Source: Pseudomonas chlororaphis (lineage in GTDB: Bacteria > Pseudomonadota > Gammaproteobacteria > Pseudomonadales > Pseudomonadaceae). From it: 64,000 bases of DNA. A program made the position numbers and the translations under genes. The DNA lies in NCBI RefSeq assembly GCF_003731765.1, contig NZ_MOAL01000004.1:1550001-1614000 (forward strand), written 5' to 3'. The stretch's first letter is position 1, and each line of letters begins with the position of its first letter. Of this stretch, positions 52,888-64,000 are shown in pieces. The notes under the pieces were generated by a model. It saw only the letters and a program-made list of their open reading frames with translations. It searched no databases and was not told the origin of the DNA.

Positions 52888-53931
52888 TCAGTAAACGGGG
52901 ATCAAGGTGAAGGGCGCTTTGCGCTGGGAGGTTTCCAGCAGCAGGGTTGCCAGGTCGACATCGGCCGGCTCCAGCGCCAACGCCTCCAACTCTTCTTCCA
53001 GTTGCTGCGGGTCGATCGTCAGGGCGCGGATCGGCAGGCGCTGGTAGGGCCGCGGGTCTTCGCCGTAATACACCTTGGCCGGGCCCGGTGGGATGCCTTC
53101 CAGGCGGGCATAGCCTTCTTCGTCGAGCCGGCCTTCGGCTTGCGAACCGTCGCTGAAGATCACCCGGTAGGCAGCGCCGGACACCGGTTCCAGATTGGGG
53201 TAATGCAGGTTCAGCTCCAGCCAGTGGCCGTCACCGGTGAGGTGTTCCAGGCCTTGGTCAATGTCCCGGGTGATACGGGCGGCGTCGCGGGCCTCGGGCG
53301 CTGGGGCGCTGGCGAGCGGGTCGAGGCTCGATTGCGGCTTGGGCAGCAGGGCCGGGCCACGGCTATGGGCCGACGCCGAGTTGTTGCGCTGCACGGCGAT
53401 CCAAGGGGCGATGCGGTCGCGCACGGATTCCATGAGAAATTCGCTGTGTTCCCGGGCTTCGTCGAGGTTGTGCATCACCAGGCGCTGTTGCTGGGGCGCG
53501 AGGCCGTTGAAGGTGGAGGAGGCGCGTACGCCGTTGACGATTTCGGGCAGCTCCTCGGCCAGGCGCTGGGCGTCCAGGCACTTTTCCAGCAGTTGTTCAG
53601 GGCTGGTTTTCAGGCGGCAGGCCATGAGGCTGTGGCGGATCAGGTCGAAGAGTTTTTCGTCGTGGCGCTGGGGCGCACGGTTGATGGCGCGCAGGATCAG
53701 TTTGAGGTCTTGGCCGGGGCCGGGGATCCAGCCGATCAGGGCCAGGGCCAGGTCGAAGAAGGCGTCTTCTTCGTCTTGGGGGTTGTTGATGGCGTCCAGT
53801 TCGAAAATGGCCTGGATGCAGTCGTAGGCGTTGAGTTCCTGGGTCAGGAGGGGGAGGCGGCCGCGGTGGATGGCCTTGATGAAGTCGTCTTTGGCCTCGG
53901 GATAGTCGTCGTAATACAGGTCTTCGACCAT
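52888..53931 (-). CDS. Polymorphic-effector-like protein lacking a toxin domain
   Basis: A 347-residue protein starting at the ATG with AAGGAG (MVEDLYYDDYPEAKDD). The N-terminal 90 residues match, from memory, the leader of Pseudomonas polymorphic toxins: DCIQAIFELDAINNPQDEED, LALALIGWIPGPGQDLK. A helical middle (about 95-180) is followed by an Ig-like or adaptor-like C-terminal module (AAYRVIFSDGSQAEGRLDEEG, LEGIPPGPAKVYYGED) that ends FTLIPVY. No nuclease, deaminase or peptidase motif is visible. It may be an adaptor, or an effector whose toxin end was lost or replaced. Confidence 0.7.
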   Translation of the reverse strand: MVEDLYYDDYPEAKDDFIKAIHRGRLPLLTQELNAYDCIQAIFELDAINNPQDEEDAFFDLALALIGWIPGPGQDLKLILRAINRAPQRHDEKLFDLIRHSLMACRLKTSPEQLLEKCLDAQRLAEELPEIVNGVRASSTFNGLAPQQQRLVMHNLDEAREHSEFLMESVRDRIAPWIAVQRNNSASAHSRGPALLPKPQSSLDPLASAPAPEARDAARITRDIDQGLEHLTGDGHWLELNLHYPNLEPVSGAAYRVIFSDGSQAEGRLDEEGYARLEGIPPGPAKVYYGEDPRPYQRLPIRALTIDPQQLEEELEALALEPADVDLATLLLETSQRKAPFTLIPVY

Positions 53932-54110
53932 GGAGGGCTCCTTCCCTGGAAAATTGAGCGGGGCATGCTGCATGAAGTGGGAGTGGGGGGCAAGTGGGAT
54001 GGGGGGCATATCCGTTGCTGCGGTACTGGCTGATTACGCTTGCGCTCTTCCAGCGGGTGACTTTGGAACCCGGCATCCCTGCCGGGGTTACCCGCGGATT
54101 TTTGCGTTTC

Positions 54111-54192
54111 TGTAGGAGCCGGCTTGCCGGCGATGGGGCCTTGAAGCTTGCCGCGCTCTTAAAACCGCCATCGCTGGCAAGCCAGCTCCTAC
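54111..54192. repeat. Single REP pair
   Basis: A forward REP (GTAGGAGCCGGCTTGCCGGC) at 54112 and an inverted REP ending CTCCTAC at 54192, with a 35-base spacer. It sits between two genes on the minus strand, downstream of the MocR-type gene. Confidence 0.9.
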
Positions 54193-54218
54193 CATCAACT
54201 CTTTTCGGCAGATGTCGC

Positions 54219-55628
54219 TCAGAAGGAGCGGATGATTCGTCCGAGGGTTTCCATGGCTTTTTCGGCGGTTTCGTTCCAGGGGGTGCCGTAGTTCAGGCGG
54301 ATGCAGTTGCGGAAGCGTTGGGTCGGGGAAAAGATTGGTCCGGGGGCGATGCTGATGCCTTGGGCCAGGGCCATTTGGAAGAGTTTCAGGGAGTCCATCT
54401 GTGCGGGCAGCTCCAGCCACAGGAAGTAGCCGCCAGCGGGTTGGCTGACTCGGGTCTGGGGTGGGAAATAGCGGGCAATGGCGGCGAGCATGGCGCTTTG
54501 CTGTTCTTCCAGGGCGTAGCGCAGTTTGCGCAGGTGGCGGTCGTAGCCGCCGTGTTGCAGGTAGTCGGCAATGGCCGCCTGGGCCGGCATTGAGGCGCAG
54601 AGGGAGGTCATCAGTTTCAGGCGCTCGATTTTCTGCGCATAGCGTCCGGCGGCGACCCAGCCGATGCGGTAGCCGGGGGCCAGGCTTTTGGCGAAGGAGC
54701 CGCAGTGCATCACCAGCCCTTCGGTGTCGAAGGCCTTGGCCGGTTTCGGCGCTTGCTGGCCGTAATACAGTTCGGCGTAGACGTCGTCCTCGATCAGCGG
54801 CACCTGGTGTTGGCGCAGCAGTTCCACCAGTTCCTGCTTCTTGGCCTCGGGCATGCTCGCGCCCATGGGGTTCTGGAAGCTGGTCATGCACCAGCAGGCC
54901 TTGATCGGGTGGCGTTCCAGGGTTTGGGCCAACACCCCCAGGTCGATGCCGTCCCGAGGGTGCACGGGGATTTCCACAGCCTTGAGCTTGAGTCGCTCCA
55001 GCACTTGCAGACTGGCATAGAAGGCCGGGGCTTCGATGGCCACCAGGTCGCCGGGCTCGGTCACGGCTTGCAGGCACAGGTTCAGCGCTTCCAGGGCGCC
55101 ATTGGTGATCAGCAATTCCTCCATGGGCAGCATCAGCCCGGCCACCATGTAGCGCAGAGCGATCTGCCGGCGCAGTTGCGGGTTGCCCGGGGACATGTCG
55201 GTGACCACCATGCGCGGGTCCATTTCCCGCGCGGCGCTGGCCAGGGAGCGGGACAGACGTTGCAGGGGGAACAGGGTCGGACTGGGGAAGGCCGAGCCGA
55301 AGGGCACGGTGCTTGGGTCCTTGATCGAATCCAGCACCGAGAACACCAGTTCGCTGACGTCGACTTCGGTGGACTCGTTGACCTGGCTGCTGATCACCGG
55401 CTCGGAGAACGGGCTGGGCGCGTGGGTGTTGACGAAATAGCCGGAGCGCGGCCGGGCACGGATCAGGCCGCGGCGTTCCAGCAGGTAATAGGCCTGGAAC
55501 ACCGTGGACGGGCTGACCCCGTAGGTCTGGCTGGCGTAGCGCACCGAAGGCACGCGCTGGCCGGGGCCGAGGACTCCGGACCGGATCAGTTCGGCGATGT
55601 CGTCGGCGAATTTTTCGTAGCGTTTCAT
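54219..55628 (-). CDS. MocR-type GntR/aminotransferase regulator
   Basis: A 469-residue fusion of a GntR winged helix-turn-helix (about 8-75: LIRSGVLGPGQRVPSVRYAS, VSPSTVFQAYYLLERRGLI) and a fold-type I PLP aminotransferase domain (about 110-469). The Schiff-base lysine is in SFAKSLAPGYRIGW (about residue 305). The family usually acts as PLP- or amino-acid-responsive regulators rather than enzymes. The ATG at 55628 gives MKRYEKFADDIAELI, the normal start; an earlier ATG would add an unrelated leader. The target is unknown, as no divergent partner is present. Confidence 0.92.
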   Translation of the reverse strand: MKRYEKFADDIAELIRSGVLGPGQRVPSVRYASQTYGVSPSTVFQAYYLLERRGLIRARPRSGYFVNTHAPSPFSEPVISSQVNESTEVDVSELVFSVLDSIKDPSTVPFGSAFPSPTLFPLQRLSRSLASAAREMDPRMVVTDMSPGNPQLRRQIALRYMVAGLMLPMEELLITNGALEALNLCLQAVTEPGDLVAIEAPAFYASLQVLERLKLKAVEIPVHPRDGIDLGVLAQTLERHPIKACWCMTSFQNPMGASMPEAKKQELVELLRQHQVPLIEDDVYAELYYGQQAPKPAKAFDTEGLVMHCGSFAKSLAPGYRIGWVAAGRYAQKIERLKLMTSLCASMPAQAAIADYLQHGGYDRHLRKLRYALEEQQSAMLAAIARYFPPQTRVSQPAGGYFLWLELPAQMDSLKLFQMALAQGISIAPGPIFSPTQRFRNCIRLNYGTPWNETAEKAMETLGRIIRSF

Positions 55629-55712
55629 TGAACGGCTCGCGTCTGGGGGTTGGCGCTGGGCTAGACAGTGGAGGGCGCAGACGGCCGCCACGCGGCCGTC
55701 AATATAAGGCAA

Positions 55713-57125
55713 TCAGCGGTTCATGGGCGCAACAAAGCGGCTTTCGGCCACGCTGCGTACGGCGGGGTCGTCACGGTCGCTGACCTTGAAGGCGATGGTT
55801 TGCGAGCTTTGCGCCGGGCGCTCGTCAAGCATCGCCACCGACACCGGCAGGTCGACGATCTCGCCGGGGGCCAGGCTCAGATCGGTCTTGCCCTGGAGCT
55901 GGAAGCCGTCGCCGTTCACCAGGCTCAGTTGGTAATCCTGGCGCTCCTGGGTCTTGTTGATGATCTTCAGGCTGTAGATGTTCTCGATCTGCCCCTGGCT
56001 GTTTTCGCGGAACAGGCCACGGTCCTTGCTCACGTCCAGGGACACCATCGGCCGTTCGACCAGGGCCACCACCAGGGCGCCGATCATCACCAGCAGCACG
56101 GCGCTGTAGCCCAGCAGGCGCGGGCGCAGCAGGTGGGTCTTGCCCCCTTGCAACTGGTGCTCCGAGGTGTAGCTCACCAGGCCGCGGGCGTAGCCCATCT
56201 TGTCCATGATCGAGTCGCAGGCGTCGATGCACGCCGCGCAGCCGATGCATTCCATTTGCAGGCCATCGCGGATATCGATGCCGGTTGGGCAGACCTGGAC
56301 GCACAACTGGCAGTCGATGCAGTCACCGAGGCCAACATCGGCAGGCTTCACCTCCCGTTTACGGGCGCCGCGACTTTCGCCCCGGGCGGCGTCGTACGAA
56401 ATGGTCAGGGTGTCTTTGTCGAACATCACGCTCTGGAAGCGTGCATAGGGGCACATGTGCATGCACACGGCTTCGCGCAGCCAGCCGGCGTTGAGGTAGG
56501 TGGCGCCGGTGAAAAACAGCACCCAGAACAGGCTGACGCCGCCGATCTGCAGGGTCAGCAGTTCTTCGGCCAGCGGCCGGATCGGGGTGAAATAGCCGAC
56601 GAAGGTCAGGCCGGTAAGCAGGCTGATGGCCAGCCACAGGCTGTGTTTGGCCGAGCGCCGCAGCAGTTTGTTCAGGCCCCAGGGCGCGGCTTGCAGCTTG
56701 ATCCGCTGGTTGCGCTCGCCCTCGGTGAGTTTTTCGCACCACATAAACAGCCAGGTCCAGGAGCTCTGGGGGCAGGTGTAGCCGCACCAGACCCGGCCGG
56801 CGAACACGGTGATGGCGAACAGGCCGAAGGCGCAGATGATCAACAGCGCCGAGAGCAGGATGAAATCCTGGGGCCAGAAGGTCGCGCCGAAGATGTGGAA
56901 TTTGCTTTCCGCCAGGTCCCAGAGCACGGCCTGGCGGCCGCCCCAGTCCAACCACACGGTGCCGAAGAACAGCAGGAACAGAAACCCCGCACCGCTCATG
57001 CGCAAGGTGCGGAACAGGCCGCTGAAGCTGCGGGTGTGGATCAGGTTGTCGCTGGATTTGGCCTTCATCCGGGGCGGTGAAGGCTCGAAGTTTTCTACTA
57101 ATCGGACGGGGATATGTTCGCTCAT
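55713..57125 (-). CDS. ccoG: CcoG (FixG/RdxA) copper-reducing cbb3 oxidase assembly protein
   Basis: A 470-residue inner-membrane protein with about five membrane segments and two [4Fe-4S] clusters: CIDCQLCVQVCPTG and CIGCAACIDACD. A second Cys-rich pair lies in the membrane region (WCGYTCPQSSW, CMHMCPYARF). A C-terminal Ig-like domain (about 365-465) follows. CcoG reduces Cu(II) for assembly of cbb3 oxidase. The ATG at 57125 gives MSEHIPVRLV. No ccoNOP or ccoHIS genes are adjacent; the orphan ccoN lies 45 kb away. Confidence 0.95.
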   Translation of the reverse strand: MSEHIPVRLVENFEPSPPRMKAKSSDNLIHTRSFSGLFRTLRMSGAGFLFLLFFGTVWLDWGGRQAVLWDLAESKFHIFGATFWPQDFILLSALLIICAFGLFAITVFAGRVWCGYTCPQSSWTWLFMWCEKLTEGERNQRIKLQAAPWGLNKLLRRSAKHSLWLAISLLTGLTFVGYFTPIRPLAEELLTLQIGGVSLFWVLFFTGATYLNAGWLREAVCMHMCPYARFQSVMFDKDTLTISYDAARGESRGARKREVKPADVGLGDCIDCQLCVQVCPTGIDIRDGLQMECIGCAACIDACDSIMDKMGYARGLVSYTSEHQLQGGKTHLLRPRLLGYSAVLLVMIGALVVALVERPMVSLDVSKDRGLFRENSQGQIENIYSLKIINKTQERQDYQLSLVNGDGFQLQGKTDLSLAPGEIVDLPVSVAMLDERPAQSSQTIAFKVSDRDDPAVRSVAESRFVAPMNR

Positions 57126-57204
57126 GGTCGTTCGCTCATCAGCCTCCATCAGGCCGGGGCACTATGAGCGTCGATCTGTTTGCATAACAGACTCAGGTAT
57201 TGGA

Positions 57205-57226
57205 TTAAAAAGCGGATCAGATAGGC
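57205..57226. promoter_or_regulatory. Sequence shared with the ccoN upstream region
   Basis: ATTAAAAAGCGGATCAGAT-AGGCC at 57204-57227 shares GCGGATCAGAT, flanked by ATTAA and GGCC, with the region upstream of the orphan ccoN (10179-10202). Both copies have the same orientation relative to their minus-strand gene, and lie about 90 and 110 bp before it. This suggests a common control site. Confidence 0.35.
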
Positions 57227-57332
57227 CCTGGATCAACCCGTGCGACAACTTGCCTCAGCCGCCCCGGGCCCCGGGGCCGGCCTCTGCAGCCCTCTGGCAC
57301 AGGCCTCGTGCCGCGGCCTTGATATGCATCAG

Positions 57333-57566
57333 TCAAATCACCGAATCACTGTCGCTGGCCTTGAGGTGCTTACGCCCGTCGGTGGCCCCGGCGACGGTCA
57401 GGGCGTCGGCTTCGGCCTCGGTGATGTAGATGCGCTGGCCTCGCAGTTCCACCGCCGACATGGCTTTTTCGCTGTCGGTGATCACGGTCAGAGCGCTGGC
57501 GGGCAGGCGTTCGCTCAGCTCGTCGGTCTCGAAATAGCACAGTTGTTGTTCGATGCGCAGGCTCAT
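57333..57566 (-). CDS. DUF3203-like small protein
   Basis: A 77-residue protein resembling DUF3203 of Pseudomonas: RIEQQLCYFETD at the N-terminus, then ELRGQRIYITEAEADALTVAGATDGRKHLK. It is soluble and acidic. AAGGAG precedes the ATG at good spacing. Function unknown. It lies alone, opposite in direction to the MgtC-family gene. Confidence 0.75.
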   Translation of the reverse strand: MSLRIEQQLCYFETDELSERLPASALTVITDSEKAMSAVELRGQRIYITEAEADALTVAGATDGRKHLKASDSDSVI

Positions 57567-57762
57567 GGCGAGCTCCTTTTTTTGGCGGGGCGATACAGGT
57601 TAGGGCGCTGCTGGCGGCCAGGGTTCGCGGCAACCGATTAATGGTCATGGCGATGGGCTGCACCTTTGTGCCTGGCGCGCTGTCCACCCTTTGGCAGCGT
57701 CCGTTGGCCGACGCCTGCCCCCTCAACAGGAACCCACCCGTGGGTTGGCACAGGAGCCGAGC

Positions 57763-58257
57763 ATGAACGCCTGGTGGCATGAAGTCTGGGTCACGCTACA
57801 AACGGAGTTTGCCGACATCGGCGACGCCAAGCAGGTCACGCAGATCACCGTGCGCTTGCTGATTGCCGCGATGCTGGGGGGCATCCTGGGGTTTGAGCGC
57901 GAGCACAAGGGCAAGGCCGCCGGAGTGCGCACCCATATGCTGGTGGCCATGGGGGCGGCCCTGTTTGTGCTGGTGCCGCAAATGTCCGGGGCTCAGGCCG
58001 ATGCCATGAGCCGGGTGCTGCAAGGGGTGATCGCCGGCATCGGTTTCTTGGGCGCTGGGACCATTCTCAAAGGCCGAGAAGAAGAGACCGAGCAACACGT
58101 CAAAGGCCTGACCACCGCTGCCGGGCTGTGGATGACCGCCGCCATCGGCGTGGCGGCCGGCATGGGGCGCGAGGCCACGGCCGTGCTCAGTACCTTGCTG
58201 GCGCTGGGCGTGTTCAGCCTGATGCCGCGCATCGTGCGCCTGCTGGAAAAAGACTGA
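57763..58257 (+). CDS. MgtC/SapB family membrane protein
   Basis: A 164-residue inner-membrane protein of the MgtC/SapB family, with about four membrane segments. Conserved text includes LGGILGFEREHKGKAAGVRTHMLV (about 38-61, in two blocks) and GIGFLGAGTILK near 95. It lacks the extra C-terminal domain of MgtC, so it belongs to the shorter SapB branch. Some members matter for Mg2+-limited growth. CAGGAG precedes the ATG at 57763. Confidence 0.9.
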   Translation: MNAWWHEVWVTLQTEFADIGDAKQVTQITVRLLIAAMLGGILGFEREHKGKAAGVRTHMLVAMGAALFVLVPQMSGAQADAMSRVLQGVIAGIGFLGAGTILKGREEETEQHVKGLTTAAGLWMTAAIGVAAGMGREATAVLSTLLALGVFSLMPRIVRLLEKD

Positions 58258-58287
58258 GCCCATGCACCGCACCACCCATCAACACAC

Positions 58288-58310
58288 AGGCCCTTCCATG
58301 GGAAGGGCCT
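58288..58310 (+). terminator. Hairpin after the MgtC-family gene
   Basis: A perfect ten-pair stem, AGGCCCTTCC/GGAAGGGCCT, with a three-base loop, followed by TGTCTATG. It could serve both strands, ending the MgtC-family gene and the convergent small proline-rich gene. Confidence 0.65.
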
Positions 58311-58346
58311 TGTCTATGCTTCAGAGCTTGGGTGTCTCGGCGGGGT

Positions 58347-58517
58347 TCAGCGCAGGCTGCTGACCACCACCGGGGGCTGGGTGCTGGGCGGGTCGCCCTT
58401 GGGCGGCGGGGTGCTGCCGGGAGGGTCCTGTTCCGGGACCGGCTGCGGTTCGCTGGGGGGCAGGGTCGGTTGATCGATATTGGGATCGGGTGTCTCTGCT
58501 GGAATCGGAATACTCAT
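58347..58517 (-). CDS. Small proline-rich protein
   Basis: A 56-residue protein (MSIPIPAETPDPN...VVVSSLR), about one third proline, with no signal peptide and no cysteine. A canonical AAAGGAGG lies nine bases before the ATG, stronger than at most genes here, which supports translation. Nearly identical short proteins occur widely in fluorescent pseudomonads, from memory. The function is unknown and the chain is likely disordered. Confidence 0.7.
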   Translation of the reverse strand: MSIPIPAETPDPNIDQPTLPPSEPQPVPEQDPPGSTPPPKGDPPSTQPPVVVSSLR

Positions 58518-58642
58518 GCTAGGTGGCCTCCTTTGTGCTTGGGCTTTGCCCAGGCTCTTGAGGTGGACCTGCGTCAGGCCGATTTGATTCCCATGGGTTG
58601 CTCGACGGCCAATTTGTCTGAACTTTCTCGGACGGCATGGGC

Positions 58643-58690
58643 TCGGAACATGAGTGTCTCGGAACATGAGTGTCTTGGAACAAGAGCGTC
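58643..58690. repeat. Three tandem 16-bp repeats upstream of glgE
   Basis: TCGGAACATGAGTGTC occurs at 58643-58658 and 58659-58674. A third diverged copy, TTGGAACAAGAGCGTC, lies at 58675-58690. They end 26 bp before the glgE start and could be binding sites or leader elements. Confidence 0.75.
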
Positions 58691-58716
58691 CACGGGGCGT
58701 AAAGGGGTGATGCTCG

Positions 58717-60711
58717 ATGACTGCTGATAAACCGACTGACCTGCACTACAACCCGCACTTGCCACTGTCCCAAGCGTTGCTGCTACCGCGCATCGCCATC
58801 GAGAACACCCGCCCGGTGCTCGACGGCGGCCAGTTTGCGGTCAAGGCCCTGGAAGGCCAGACCGTCGAGGTCGCCAGCAAGGTGTTCGCCGACGGCCATG
58901 ACGTGTTGGCGGTGCTCATCCGCTGGCGTGGCGGTGCCGACCTGGACTGGCACAGCGAGGTCATGCAGGACGTAGGCAACAACGGCTGGGAAGGGCACTT
59001 CACGGTGACCACCCCGGGGCGCTACCTGTATTGCATCGAGGCCTGGATCGATCAGTTCGCCAGTTTCTGCTACGAACTGGGGAAAAAACACCGGGCCGCA
59101 GTGCCTGTCAGCCTGGAACTGCAGGAAGGCCGGACCCAGGTGCAGCAGGCTGCCGAGCGCAGCGACGGCGAACTCAAGCAGCAGTTGCTGGACCTGCATC
59201 AGCGACTCTCGGGCTTGCTGGAGGCGGAACAGGTGGCACTGTTTCTCAGTGACGAGAGTGCCCGGTTGATGGCCCTGGCCGACCACCGACCCTACCTCAG
59301 CCTGAGCCCTGAATACCCCTTGGACGTGGAACGCGAACGCGCCGGCTTTGCCAGCTGGTACGAGCTGTTTCCGCGCTCGATCACCGATGATCCGGCCCGT
59401 CACGGCACCTTTAACGACGTGCATTCTCGCCTGGGCATGATCCATGACATGGGCTTTGACGTGCTGTATTTCCCGCCGATCCACCCCATCGGCCGCAGCC
59501 ATCGCAAGGGCCGCAACAACGCCCTGACCGCCGGCCCCGATGACCCGGGCAGCCCCTACGCCATCGGCAGTGAAGACGGCGGCCACGAGGCCATCCACCC
59601 GCAGCTCGGCAGCCGCGACGACTTCCGGCGCCTGGTGGCGGCCGCGGCCGATCATGGCCTGGAAATCGCCCTGGATTTCGCCATCCAGTGCTCCCAGGAT
59701 CACCCCTGGCTCAAGCAGCACCCGGGCTGGTTCAACTGGCGCCCGGACGGCACCATCAAATACGCCGAGAACCCGCCGAAGAAATACCAGGACATCGTCA
59801 ACGTCGATTTCTACGCCGCCGACGCCATCCCCAGCCTCTGGCTGGAACTGCGGGATGTGGTGCTGGGTTGGGTCGAGGAGGGGGTCAAGACCTTCCGCGT
59901 CGACAACCCCCACACCAAGCCGCTGCCGTTCTGGCAATGGCTGATCGGCGATGTGCGCGAGCGTCACCCGGAGGTGATTTTCCTGGCGGAGGCTTTCACC
60001 ACCCCGGCAATGATGGCGCGCCTGGGCAAGGTCGGTTACTCCCAGAGCTACACCTACTTCACCTGGCGCAACACCAAGAGCGAGCTGGCGACCTACTTCA
60101 GCGAGCTGAACCAGGCGCCGTGGCGCGACTGTTACCGGCCGAATTTCTTCGTCAACACCCCGGACATCAACCCGGCCTTCCTGCATGAGTCGGGGCGCCC
60201 GGGGTTTCTGATCCGGGCGGTGCTGGCGACCATGGGCTCCGGGCTGTGGGGCATGTATTCGGGCTTCGAACTGTGCGAGGCGGCGCCGGTGCCAGGCAAG
60301 GAGGAGTACCTGGATTCGGAGAAGTACGAAATCCGCCCACGGGACTTTGGCGCGCCGGGCAACATCATTGCCGAAATCGCCCAGCTCAACCGCATCCGCC
60401 GGCAGAACCCGGCGCTGCACAGCCACCTGGGGCTCAAGCTGTACAACGCCTGGAACGACCAGATCCTGTACTTCGGCAAGCGCAGCGCCGACGGAGACAA
60501 CTTTGTGCTGGTGGCGGTCAACCTCGACCCGTTCAACGCCCAGGAGGCGCATTTCGAGTTGCCGCTGTGGGAGTTGGGCCTGCCGGACGATGCCCAGACC
60601 GAGGGTGAAGACCTGATGAGCGGCCACCGCTGGACCTGGTACGGCAAGACTCAATTCATGCGCCTGGACCCGGCTCAGCCCTTCGGCATCTGGCGCATCA
60701 CTACCTTGTAG
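58717..60711 (+). CDS. glgE: Maltosyltransferase GlgE
   Basis: A 664-residue GH13_3 enzyme that transfers maltose from alpha-maltose-1-phosphate onto alpha-1,4-glucan in the cytoplasm. An N-terminal beta-rich domain (about 20-130) and insertion precede the (beta/alpha)8 barrel. The nucleophile Asp396 (FRVDNPHTKP) and acid/base Glu425 (FLAEAFT) sit where expected. The ATG at 58717 has AAGGGG upstream. The stop codon TAG is the first part of a REP element. The treS-maltokinase gene follows 69 bp downstream and supplies its substrate. Confidence 0.97.
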   Translation: MTADKPTDLHYNPHLPLSQALLLPRIAIENTRPVLDGGQFAVKALEGQTVEVASKVFADGHDVLAVLIRWRGGADLDWHSEVMQDVGNNGWEGHFTVTTPGRYLYCIEAWIDQFASFCYELGKKHRAAVPVSLELQEGRTQVQQAAERSDGELKQQLLDLHQRLSGLLEAEQVALFLSDESARLMALADHRPYLSLSPEYPLDVERERAGFASWYELFPRSITDDPARHGTFNDVHSRLGMIHDMGFDVLYFPPIHPIGRSHRKGRNNALTAGPDDPGSPYAIGSEDGGHEAIHPQLGSRDDFRRLVAAAADHGLEIALDFAIQCSQDHPWLKQHPGWFNWRPDGTIKYAENPPKKYQDIVNVDFYAADAIPSLWLELRDVVLGWVEEGVKTFRVDNPHTKPLPFWQWLIGDVRERHPEVIFLAEAFTTPAMMARLGKVGYSQSYTYFTWRNTKSELATYFSELNQAPWRDCYRPNFFVNTPDINPAFLHESGRPGFLIRAVLATMGSGLWGMYSGFELCEAAPVPGKEEYLDSEKYEIRPRDFGAPGNIIAEIAQLNRIRRQNPALHSHLGLKLYNAWNDQILYFGKRSADGDNFVLVAVNLDPFNAQEAHFELPLWELGLPDDAQTEGEDLMSGHRWTWYGKTQFMRLDPAQPFGIWRITTL

Positions 60712-60733
60712 GCGCCGGCTTGCCGGCGATGGC
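60708..60733. repeat. Single REP element overlapping the glgE stop codon
   Basis: GTAGGCGCCGGCTTGCCGGC starts at 60708. The TAG at 60709-60711 inside it is the glgE stop codon, so the repeat supplies the end of the gene. It lies between two genes of one pathway. Confidence 0.85.
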
Positions 60734-60780
60734 GATGGGGATTGGGCCTCGCGCGAATTCATTTTTTTCAGGAGTCAAAC

Positions 60781-64000
<3,220 letters not shown>

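Overview
The window reads as a chromosomal segment of a fluorescent-group Pseudomonas. It is GC-rich and densely coded, and it carries many inverted REP elements of the GTAGGAGCCGGCTTGCCGGC type. Typical Pseudomonas loci are present: a MuxABC-OpmB type efflux operon, a MucR-like MHYT-GGDEF-EAL protein, an orphan CcoN next to a nirA-like reductase and a DUF934 gene, ccoG, tpx, and a GlgE/TreS-maltokinase pathway. I see no tRNA or rRNA gene and no CRISPR array.

Layout. 0-2.1 kb: an Old Yellow Enzyme-like reductase divergent from a LysR regulator, with two matching dyads between them. 2.1-4.3 kb: a less GC-rich accessory patch with small orphan genes (a DUF4279-like protein and others) and a collapsed tyrosine-recombinase relic. 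4.3-8.3 kb: an FAD monooxygenase, an aspartate/glutamate racemase-like protein, small hypotheticals and a lipoprotein. 8.4-12.5 kb: an orphan cbb3 subunit with a small membrane partner, divergent from a siroheme nitrite/sulfite reductase and DUF934. 12.6-19.4 kb: a membrane protein, an eight-heme cytochrome c with a TPR tail, a DUF3313 lipoprotein and a membrane protein with a spermidine-synthase-like domain. 20.1-37.0 kb: a long run of minus-strand genes combining a periplasmic arylsulfatase, a periplasmic HAD phosphatase, a complete MoxR/DUF58/DUF4381/VWA/VWA-TPR/BatD module, a proline-rich secreted protein, a DUF2092 protein, three outer-membrane beta-barrel proteins and two DUF1254/DUF1214 proteins. 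37.4-38.6 kb: an SRPBCC protein and thiol peroxidase. 38.7-47.9 kb: the RND efflux operon. 48.0-50.9 kb: a c-di-GMP protein and an SDR. 51.5-53.9 kb: a small polymorphic-toxin-type cassette with a PoNi-like immunity gene and an effector-like protein lacking a recognisable toxin domain. 54.2-58.5 kb: a MocR-type regulator, ccoG, a DUF3203-like protein, an MgtC-family protein and a small proline-rich protein. 58.7-64 kb: glgE followed by a treS-maltokinase fusion that runs off the window.

How the genes work together. The most unusual region is 20.1-37.0 kb. MoxR/VWA modules are known to mature or assemble partner proteins in other systems. Here the module sits in overlapping gene order next to exported enzymes (sulfatase, HAD phosphatase, DUF1254 proteins) and outer-membrane barrels. 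I infer a cell-envelope system that takes up and processes an unknown, possibly sulfated, compound. That is an inference from gene order, not a demonstrated function. The sugar genes at the right end form the trehalose to maltose to maltose-1-phosphate to alpha-glucan route. Three tandem REP arrays (19.5, 26.7 and 51.0 kb) with nearly fixed unit lengths are the main non-coding structures; one of them splits the MoxR/VWA gene run.
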